Below, one piece after another: positions 1-6,107 of a stretch of DNA of 6,107 nt. Position 1 is the stretch's first letter; each line of letters starts with the position of its first letter. The stretch spans positions 1 to 6,107 of the forward strand of contig CALQCP020000155.1 of NCBI GenBank assembly GCA_943329105.2, written 5' to 3'. A program made the position numbers and the translations under genes. The notes under the pieces are model-generated. The model was not told the origin of the DNA. It saw nothing but the letters and a program-made list of their open reading frames with translations, and ran no database searches. The DNA comes from Chitinophaga pinensis (GTDB lineage: Bacteria > Planctomycetota > Phycisphaerae > Phycisphaerales > SM1A02).

Positions 1-2337
1 GTGCGCTGGATGTTTGGCCTGCAATCGCTTCCTGTTGATGCAACAGCCGTGCGCTTTGCGTGGGAGCGTTCCATCCCTACGTCTGCTTGGCTGTTGGTGT
101 GTGTGTTGGCGCTACTGGTGGCGTGGGGCTCATACCGAAATGTTGCCATATCAACAGCAAAGCGTCGGGTTTTGTGTTCGTTGCGAACAATCACGATCAT
201 CTTTCTCGTAGCGCTGTTCTTGGGGCCGCTACTTGAGGTTCCACAAGAGTCGGTAGAGCCAGATTCGGTGATTATCTTGGCGGACAGAAGCCGTTCAATG
301 GAAGTTGCGGACTTGAGCGATTCACTCAATGATCCCAAGTCGCGTGATGCGGCGTTGCGGGAGCTTGCCAGCAGTGATTCACCGTTCGCACTCATCGGCA
401 ACGAGCATCGCGTTGCGTGGTATGGATTTTCTGATGCCTTGACGCCACTGACACGCGCTGGCGATGGAAGTGTTGCTATTGGCGACGCTGTTGGGGATCA
501 ATCGCTTCTTTCGCGCTCGATTGAGCAAGCGCTGTCGCGCTCATCAGGGCGACAAGTGAGCGCGGTAGTCTTGCTGACAGATGGTCGCACCACCGATCCG
601 CCCGATCGAAATCTGATTCGGCGGCTTCAAGCGGAAGGCGTCACCGTCTCCTCGGTTGTGTTGGGTGCAGATGTGGCGGTTGGCGATACGGCAATCGCCA
701 CTGTCCAGGCACCAAAACGTGCATTTTCCAAGGATATTGTTCCTGTTGAAGCAATCATTGAACGGCGTGGACCAGCACGGGCGCGCGCTTCGCGGGTTGA
801 GTTGGTTGATACCGCTACGGGCACAGTATTGGACTTTGCCGAACTACCAGCAGGAACCAGTGTGACAGGCGAGCTTGCGCCGCAACGCGATACGGTGCAA
901 TTGGTAGCAAGCCCAGTAACCACCGGCGACGCGCGCTGGGAGGTGCGTGTTTCGGACTCACTGGTAGCAAACACAACAACTGATGGTCAACCACTACGAG
1001 ATTTGTTACCCGTAAATAATCGACGCGCCGTGCCGATCACCTTGGTGGATCGGCCAATGCGAGTGCTGTACATCGATGGGTATCCGCGCTGGGAATATCG
1101 CTACCTCAAAAACTTGTTGCAACGCGAACAGACCATTGAGAGTTCCGTGATGCTGCTATCCGCTGACCGTGACTTTGCTCAAGAAGGCAACACACCAATC
1201 GCGCGGTTACCGCGGACACGTGAAGAGTTTGAGCGGTTTGACCTCATTGTGATCGGCGATATTCCAGCCACGTTCTTTACCGGCGAGCAATTGTTGGAAA
1301 TGAAGCGCGCAGTGGCAGAGCGTGGTACTGGGCTTGCGTGGATCGGTGGATCACGGAGCACTCCACGAACGTGGCATGGCACATCAGCGGAGGAATTACT
1401 GCCGTTTACGGGGCCGTATGAACTGGAGCGCTTGTCTATGCCAGTCAATTTGTCACCCACGCCACTCGCCGCGCGTCTTGGTGTGTTGCGGTTAGCTGAT
1501 GATCCAAAGTCAGCATTTCCGGCGGAGCTGCTATCGACAGACGAGGGTTGGGCGCAATTGGAGTGGGCACAGCGCATTCCGATTCAATCACTCAAGCCTG
1601 CAAGTGAAATCCTTGCTGAGTCAGCACAGGAGATTGAGGGCGGCCATGCTCCATTGGTGGTGGGGATGCGCTACGGAGCCGGAAATGTGTTGTATGTAGC
1701 GACGGATGAGATTTGGCGTTGGCGGAACGGTCGTGGCGAAACATATCCAGAACGATTTTGGGTGCAGTTACTACGGTCGTTGGCGCGTCCATCATTGGGC
1801 ATTGGTCGTGAGGAAGTACGCATTGCCATCGAGCCAGGTCGCGCAGTTGTTGGTGACACGGTACGAGTAGAGGTTGAGCTTCCTGCTGGTGCGCCGCCAG
1901 CGACGGTTGCGCTTGAAGCAATTCCTGAGGACTCGCGCGGATCAGCCGTTGATATCGTTGCAATGCCTGGTTTGAGCGGATTGTTTGTGGCAGCGTGGTC
2001 CCCAGAGCGTGAGGGCCGTTGGAAGATTCGCCCGCGCGATCCATCGTTGGCTGCGCGTGCTGGGGATGGCGCGATTCTTGAGGTCACCCGGAGTGACCGC
2101 GAGTTGCGCGATGCCGAGGCAGACCGGCCATTACTTGAATCACTGGCGCGCGAGACGGGTGGCCGGGTGGTTCGGCCAGCAGACGCGGCAGCATTGGTTC
2201 GTTCACTGCCAAACAGGTCTATTCGCACCGAAAACCCACTCCGCGATCCCATTTGGAATAGCCCACTCGCACTTGCAATACTGATGTCACTCTTGGCTTC
2301 TGAATGGATCATTCGGCGAAGTGCGCGACTGATTTAA
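1..2337 (+). CDS. Membrane-anchored VWA domain / GATase1-like protein, BatA-type, of a MoxR-associated operon
   Basis: Likely an inner-membrane protein whose large central part faces the extracytoplasmic side. Visible order: hydrophobic helix about 28-45; basic loop about 46-62 (KRR, R62); second helix about 63-79; VWA domain about 86-225; beta-rich linker about 226-345; GATase1-like domain about 353-595; beta-rich domain about 600-695; C-terminal helix about 752-769 followed by a basic tail. The VWA metal site is D95-x-S97-x-S99, with a later TDG (D194). The usual MIDAS threonine seems to be replaced by serine, probably S168. The segment VLYIDGYPRWEYRYLKN (355-371) is, from memory, the hallmark of planctomycete VWA/GATase proteins. 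The only cysteines are C34 and C59, both in or beside the membrane helices, so the GATase fold has no cysteine nucleophile. GTG at 1 is the first possible start in view; ATG at 10 is equally plausible, and a start upstream of the window cannot be excluded. The family and architecture are secure; the function is unknown. Confidence 0.88.
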   Translation: MRWMFGLQSLPVDATAVRFAWERSIPTSAWLLVCVLALLVAWGSYRNVAISTAKRRVLCSLRTITIIFLVALFLGPLLEVPQESVEPDSVIILADRSRSMEVADLSDSLNDPKSRDAALRELASSDSPFALIGNEHRVAWYGFSDALTPLTRAGDGSVAIGDAVGDQSLLSRSIEQALSRSSGRQVSAVVLLTDGRTTDPPDRNLIRRLQAEGVTVSSVVLGADVAVGDTAIATVQAPKRAFSKDIVPVEAIIERRGPARARASRVELVDTATGTVLDFAELPAGTSVTGELAPQRDTVQLVASPVTTGDARWEVRVSDSLVANTTTDGQPLRDLLPVNNRRAVPITLVDRPMRVLYIDGYPRWEYRYLKNLLQREQTIESSVMLLSADRDFAQEGNTPIARLPRTREEFERFDLIVIGDIPATFFTGEQLLEMKRAVAERGTGLAWIGGSRSTPRTWHGTSAEELLPFTGPYELERLSMPVNLSPTPLAARLGVLRLADDPKSAFPAELLSTDEGWAQLEWAQRIPIQSLKPASEILAESAQEIEGGHAPLVVGMRYGAGNVLYVATDEIWRWRNGRGETYPERFWVQLLRSLARPSLGIGREEVRIAIEPGRAVVGDTVRVEVELPAGAPPATVALEAIPEDSRGSAVDIVAMPGLSGLFVAAWSPEREGRWKIRPRDPSLAARAGDGAILEVTRSDRELRDAEADRPLLESLARETGGRVVRPADAAALVRSLPNRSIRTENPLRDPIWNSPLALAILMSLLASEWIIRRSARLI

Positions 2338-2343
2338 ACAACG

Positions 2344-5300
2344 ATGAACGGCACTCCTCCAACTCCAGAAGCCACCACACCCACCAGCAGTGGAGTGTTG
2401 GTTGCACTCGTTAACACCCGGTTGGCAATTCGCCGCGCGCTGGTGATCGAGCGGTTGTCGCAAGCGATTGCATTTGGGTTGCTTGCCATTGTTGTGGCGG
2501 TAGTACTTGACCGATTACTTCGGTTGCCACCATTCATTCGGGTCATTGAATTGGCGACGCTTGTTGGAGGTGGATTTGCTTGGTTTGCACTCAAGGTGTT
2601 ACCTGCGTTTCGATTCTCACCATCACTGGTGGAGGTTGCACTGTGGCTTGAACGTGGAAGCGCTTTAGCGCGCGGGAAACTGGCGGCGGGTGCTGATTTG
2701 GCACAGTCGCCGGTCACACCAGGGCGCGCTATCAGCCCATTGACCTCCATGGTGATTGATGAAGCACAGGCTGTTTCCCATAAAGCAACGTATCAACGTG
2801 TCAACCAACAACCTGTAAAGCGCGCCGCAGCAGCGGCAGCTTTCGCGGTTGCCACACTGGTGCTGCTGGTGATCTTTGCGCCCGAGACATCAAAGACAGC
2901 GTTACTTCGTTTAATGACTCCGTTTGCTGATATTCAGTGGCCCGCCCGCACGATGGTGGAGCCAGCCATGGCTTCGTTGGTTCATCCACGTGGTGTTGCA
3001 CTCTCATTGCGTGCGCAATCAGTACGCGGTGACGCAGCTGATATGCGAGTGGAGGCGGAGTACCGGCTACTGCGCGACGGCGATGGTGAGTGGCGCAAAG
3101 TGCTTCTATCTGCTCAGCCTGATGGTGCCTTTGAGCGTTTAGTGGAGACCGACGGCGAGTCGATTGAGGTGCTCTTTCGCACAGAGGACATGGAGACACT
3201 GCCGATCACCATTCGGCTTGTTCCACCACCGGTCGTTGAGTCAGCGCGCGCAGTTGTGACACCACCGCCGTACCTGAGCGGCAAAGTGGATGTTCGAACT
3301 ATTGAGCTTGGAACGGGAACTGATCGGCGCGCTACGGTGTCGCCGCCGGTACTCACTGGATCAACCATCACCATTGACACAGTGATGCGCGGCACGAGCG
3401 CTGTTCCAGTAGAACTATCCGCCCATGCTTTGTGGCTGACAGAAACCATCTCTCTTGTTGGAGCGGATGGGGCACAGATCACTCCGCAGTTCATGGTGGA
3501 TGGCACCGATCAGACACACTGGAGCATGAGCTGGGTTGCCAATGGTCGCGGTGTGTTGGAATTGAAACCACGTGGCACGGATGGCATTTTGCCCTCAGAG
3601 CGAATTGCATTTGAGATACCAGCAATTGATGACGCGCCTCCAACAATCACCATTGTCGAACCCACCGCTGATGAAACCGTGACACCAGCCGCTACTCCAC
3701 TGGTTGTTGCAGAGGGTCGAGATGACTTTGGCGTGAAGCGATCATGGATTGACGTGTCGGTGATTCACAACGATGCGCCACCACGCCGTGTTTCAATGGT
3801 CGAAGGGTCGCAAGGAACGAGCGCACGTGTGGAAACAACCTTGTTGCTTGCAGAATTTGCTGTGGAACCAGGCGACCGTGTGGTGTGTGTTGGAAATATC
3901 ACTGATGCATTTGAGAACAACGGATCACCACGACCAGCCGTGGTGAGTTCACCCCGGGTATTTCGGGTGATTTCCGCCAGTGAATTATCTGCGCAGGTGC
4001 GTTCGCGCCTTGGGCAAATGCGCGAGGCGGCCGGTCGATTGCGTGAGGAACAAGCTGGCATTGCTGATGCGATGAAGGATGTTGCCGAGCGAACCAAGAC
4101 GAATGGCGCCGCAGCAACCGAGGCGGAGCGAGCACAGATCGCTGGGTCTGAAGGTCGAATGGCGGATCGAATCGCAGCGTTCGAGCGCTCCTTGGTGGAA
4201 CTTTCATCAAAGTTAGAACGCAACAAGACGGACGGTGAAGGACTTTCAGAGACCATTCAAGAGGCAAGCGAGCTGGCGCGCACCGCATCGCAGCGCTCAC
4301 AAGAGAGTGCCACAGCCCTCCCAGATCCGGCACTTGTTGCCAAGGCGGCCGAGCGCGCCAGTGAGTCAGAGAGTGCCCTGGCAGACCTGGAAACAGCACT
4401 GCAGCGTGATCGAGAAACCGCAGAACTCACTCGCCGTATTGACAAACTTGCAGAACGTATTGATGCTGCAAGTAAGGACACTCGCGCGGCCGCGGAGAAG
4501 TCTGTTGGAAAGCAGCGCAACCAACTTTCGGAAGAAACCAAAGCATTGATGGATCGGTCGGCGCAGGCGCAGCGCGAAGCAGCAGCAGAGGCGCGCGCGC
4601 TGGCGGAAGACCTGGGAAAGCGCGCTGAAGAAATTCAAAAACAAGACAAACCAGACGAAGGCGCAGCAGAAGCGATGCGCGAGGCCCAGCAGGAGGCGGA
4701 CGACCGTGGTTTAGCGCGGCAACTTGAACAAGCAGCGCAGCAAACCGAGCAAAATCAGATGCAAGGTGCGCAGCAATCGCAGCAGCAAGCACAACAAGCC
4801 GTGCAGGCAATGCAGCAGGCGATGAAGAATCAAAGCAAGCGGCGTACCGAAGAGCTCGAGCGGCGGATCACCGATGTGGTTGACGCACTGCGCTCGCTCT
4901 TGGGAACGATTGAGACAAACACGCTCACCATGCAGAAGTTGAGTGCTACGGACGTGGCGGAGGTATCTCGCCTTGCCAAGCTCATGTTGCAACTCTCCCG
5001 GAATGCATCAGGAATCGCAGAGAATGCTGGCGCTGCGGGGCAACCAATGCGCCGCGCCACCACATTGATCATTCGTGGGGCTGAGCAGTTTGATGGCGTA
5101 GCGGCGTCTTTGCGAAAGGACACGGCAGACGTGGCACAGGCGCAAGAATCGCTCGATGCCGCGCGCACCTCGATCCAAGAAGCACTTGCTTCTGCACAGA
5201 AGGCGAAGAACGACGCTGAGAAGGATGCTGAAAATCTTCGTCGTGAAGAACTTCGTGGCGTGTATGAGCAAGTATTGGAGCGACAGCGGAGTGCACGTAG

Positions 5301-5952
5301 TGGCGCGGAGGCGATCGTTCCAGCGCCAGGAAAGACTCTTGACCGACGTGGATTTGTTGAAAGCAAGCGAATTGCGGCTGAGCAGGCAACCGTGACAGGG
5401 TTACTCACCACCATTGGTGCACGCGGGGATGTTTCAGGTAGTGAGTTGTATGCCTCAAGCAATCAAGAAATGATTTCAGCCAGCACGCTGGCCGAGCAAG
5501 ACCTCTCTGCATCAGCAGTTTCACAGCGAACCGTGTTGGTGCAACGAGAGGTAGAAGCGTCGTTGGCATCACTCATTGAGGCGCTTGCTGATCCACCAGA
5601 GGCCGATGATCCATTTGCGGAGGCCCCAAAGGAAGCTGGTGCTCAACAACCACCCGGCGGCGGATCAATGGCTGGTGCGCCGCGTGTTCCACCAATGGCT
5701 GAACTGCGCCTCTTGCGCAACATGGCACAGCGCGTCCTTGATGACACCAAGAGCGCGAGCGAGCTACCAGAGGCTGATCGAATGGCCTATTTAGCGCGAA
5801 TCGCTATGCGGCAGAAGCGACTGACAGAACTCGGTGAGCGCTGGGTAAAGGCGATGGAAGAGCAATCACGTGCACCAGATGTGAATATGGAGTCACCAAA
5901 CAACGGCGACGTGCCGACTACAGGTGGCTCGGATGCAGGAGGAAAGCCATGA
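2344..5952 (+). CDS. DUF4175/TIGR02302-like large membrane-anchored coiled-coil protein
   Basis: A 1202-residue protein of unknown biochemical role, probably anchored in the inner membrane with about 1020 residues outside. Hydrophobic helices lie at about 41-57, 68-84 and 161-179; the basic 85-160 loop suggests N-in topology with the C-terminal part exported. Next come Ig-like beta units: about 205-293; 297-425, opening with a TPPPYLSGK strand; and 430-545, with PPTITIVEP and a DDFGV motif (460-464) that recurs in this family. Residues about 546-780 and 835-990 are highly charged, Ala/Glu/Arg-rich and predicted coiled coil, split by a Gln-rich tract. The tail (about 1083-1115 and 1175-1202) is Pro/Gly/Asp-rich. 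TIGR02302, as I recall it, describes alphaproteobacterial proteins of about 850 residues with 2-3 N-terminal helices and a Gln/Gly-rich C-terminal region; this one is much longer. There is a single cysteine, C515. ATG at 2344 lies 6 bases after the preceding stop and has no clear Shine-Dalgarno, so coupled translation is likely. An SMC or tropomyosin annotation would be a compositional artefact. Confidence 0.85.
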   Translation: MNGTPPTPEATTPTSSGVLVALVNTRLAIRRALVIERLSQAIAFGLLAIVVAVVLDRLLRLPPFIRVIELATLVGGGFAWFALKVLPAFRFSPSLVEVALWLERGSALARGKLAAGADLAQSPVTPGRAISPLTSMVIDEAQAVSHKATYQRVNQQPVKRAAAAAAFAVATLVLLVIFAPETSKTALLRLMTPFADIQWPARTMVEPAMASLVHPRGVALSLRAQSVRGDAADMRVEAEYRLLRDGDGEWRKVLLSAQPDGAFERLVETDGESIEVLFRTEDMETLPITIRLVPPPVVESARAVVTPPPYLSGKVDVRTIELGTGTDRRATVSPPVLTGSTITIDTVMRGTSAVPVELSAHALWLTETISLVGADGAQITPQFMVDGTDQTHWSMSWVANGRGVLELKPRGTDGILPSERIAFEIPAIDDAPPTITIVEPTADETVTPAATPLVVAEGRDDFGVKRSWIDVSVIHNDAPPRRVSMVEGSQGTSARVETTLLLAEFAVEPGDRVVCVGNITDAFENNGSPRPAVVSSPRVFRVISASELSAQVRSRLGQMREAAGRLREEQAGIADAMKDVAERTKTNGAAATEAERAQIAGSEGRMADRIAAFERSLVELSSKLERNKTDGEGLSETIQEASELARTASQRSQESATALPDPALVAKAAERASESESALADLETALQRDRETAELTRRIDKLAERIDAASKDTRAAAEKSVGKQRNQLSEETKALMDRSAQAQREAAAEARALAEDLGKRAEEIQKQDKPDEGAAEAMREAQQEADDRGLARQLEQAAQQTEQNQMQGAQQSQQQAQQAVQAMQQAMKNQSKRRTEELERRITDVVDALRSLLGTIETNTLTMQKLSATDVAEVSRLAKLMLQLSRNASGIAENAGAAGQPMRRATTLIIRGAEQFDGVAASLRKDTADVAQAQESLDAARTSIQEALASAQKAKNDAEKDAENLRREELRGVYEQVLERQRSARSGAEAIVPAPGKTLDRRGFVESKRIAAEQATVTGLLTTIGARGDVSGSELYASSNQEMISASTLAEQDLSASAVSQRTVLVQREVEASLASLIEALADPPEADDPFAEAPKEAGAQQPPGGGSMAGAPRVPPMAELRLLRNMAQRVLDDTKSASELPEADRMAYLARIAMRQKRLTELGERWVKAMEEQSRAPDVNMESPNNGDVPTTGGSDAGGKP
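4684..4833 (+). repeat. Gln-rich low-complexity tract inside the coiled-coil gene
   Basis: Codons 781-830 of the second gene encode 20 glutamines in 50 residues, with short QQ and QQQ runs separated mostly by alanine and methionine. CAG and CAA are mixed irregularly, so this is a compositional protein repeat rather than a pure trinucleotide microsatellite. It sits between two charged coiled-coil stretches. Gln-rich low complexity in the exported part fits the TIGR02302-type description, which supports the family call. Its role is unknown; a flexible or self-associating linker is only a guess. Confidence 0.75.
5937..5942 (+). promoter_or_regulatory. Strong Shine-Dalgarno (AGGAGG) for the third gene
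   Basis: A perfect AGGAGG lies inside the last codons of the coiled-coil gene. It ends 6 bases before ATG 5949 and 9 bases before ATG 5952, both good spacings, so it fixes the start of the third gene to this ATGATG. The next in-frame ATG at 5964 is 21 bases away and too distant. By contrast, the start at 2344 has no such site. Confidence 0.85.
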
Positions 5953-6107
5953 TGAATCTGAGCATGTATGTATTCAGCCTGTGCATTGCGGTGGCGCCAC
6001 CGGCACCAGCACCAATTGCGCCACCAGTCCCAGCCCAACCACCAACACCATCTGCTGCCGACAAGCCGCCGTCCCTTGATGAAGCGCTTGGACTTGGTGA
6101 CGGCGCA
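5949..6107 (+). CDS. N-terminal fragment of a Pro/Ala-rich, probably exported hypothetical protein
   Basis: Only the first 53 codons are in the window; the frame is open to the last base. The first ATG overlaps the preceding stop as ATGA, and ATG 5952 is an alternative giving one residue less. The start MMNLSMYVFSLCIAVA has a short hydrophobic core (about 7-16) like a signal peptide or uncleaved anchor, but its n-region carries no basic residue. Residues 17-34 are almost all Pro and Ala, a likely extended linker. An acidic segment, SLDEALGLGDG (42-52), follows. I have a weak memory of similar PSLD-x-LLGL segments in planctomycete hypothetical proteins encoded at this position, but cannot verify it. 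The C12 context (F-S-L-C) does not fit a lipobox. The overlap and strong ribosome site show that it belongs to the same operon. No functional domain is visible in this part, so the function is unassigned. Confidence 0.8.
   Translation, partial: MMNLSMYVFSLCIAVAPPAPAPIAPPVPAQPPTPSAADKPPSLDEALGLGDGA

Noticed and set aside
1671..2312. 213-codon open frame on the - strand opposite the end of the VWA gene
   Set aside because: It lies wholly inside a convincing + strand gene, its translation is Ser/Arg/Ala-rich without domains, and it is explained by antisense reading of a GC-rich coding region.
2338..2343. Possible terminator or promoter between the first two genes
   Set aside because: The gap is only 6 bases, and I see no inverted repeat with a T-run spanning the stop and start.
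3979..5313. Similarity of the long charged helix region to SMC, myosin or chromosome-partition proteins
   Set aside because: There is no Walker A or ABC signature and no hinge domain; the N-terminal membrane helices and Ig-like units indicate an exported coiled coil, so such similarity would be compositional.
4830..5462. 210-codon open frame on the - strand opposite the coiled-coil gene
   Set aside because: Low-complexity Ser/Arg/Ala translation, no recognisable fold, and complete overlap with the DUF4175-like gene; a shadow frame.
5964..5990. Possible lipoprotein signal around C12 of the third protein
   Set aside because: The residues before the cysteine are F-S-L rather than a lipobox such as L-A/S-G/A, and the cysteine is too near the N-terminus and inside the hydrophobic core.
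5787..6038. 83-codon - strand frame crossing the junction of the second and third genes
   Set aside because: It overlaps a strong AGGAGG plus ATGA junction on the + strand. The Trp-rich start is the complement of the Pro codons (CCA) in the third gene.

Overview
The window looks like an ordinary chromosomal stretch of a bacterium with moderate-to-high GC, judged by eye. The protein architectures point to Planctomycetes or a relative, most likely Phycisphaerae-like. That assignment is an inference from recalled family resemblance, not a search. All three genes lie on the + strand and almost every base is coding. I see no RNA genes, mobile elements, CRISPR arrays or terminators.

Layout: bases 1-2337 encode a 778-residue membrane-anchored protein. 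It has two N-terminal helices, a von Willebrand factor A (VWA) domain with a DxSxS metal site, a glutamine-amidotransferase-like (GATase1-like) domain without a catalytic cysteine, a beta-rich region and a C-terminal helix. After a 6-base gap, bases 2344-5952 encode a 1202-residue protein of DUF4175/TIGR02302-like architecture. It has three N-terminal membrane helices, several Ig-like beta domains, a very long coiled coil and a Gln-rich tract. A perfect AGGAGG then leads into a third gene at 5949, overlapping the second by ATGA. Only its first 53 codons are present; they encode a hydrophobic leader followed by a Pro/Ala-rich stretch.

The tight spacing and shared strand indicate one operon. 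This gene order resembles the 3' half of the MoxR AAA+ ATPase / DUF58 / BatA-like / VWA-GATase / DUF4175 clusters of planctomycetes and alphaproteobacteria. If so, the MoxR, DUF58 and BatA-like genes should lie just upstream. The predicted topology puts nearly all of the VWA/GATase-like mass and the coiled coil on the outer side of the cytoplasmic membrane. The products may therefore form an envelope complex worked on by a cytoplasmic MoxR ATPase. The biochemical function of these clusters is not, to my knowledge, established.
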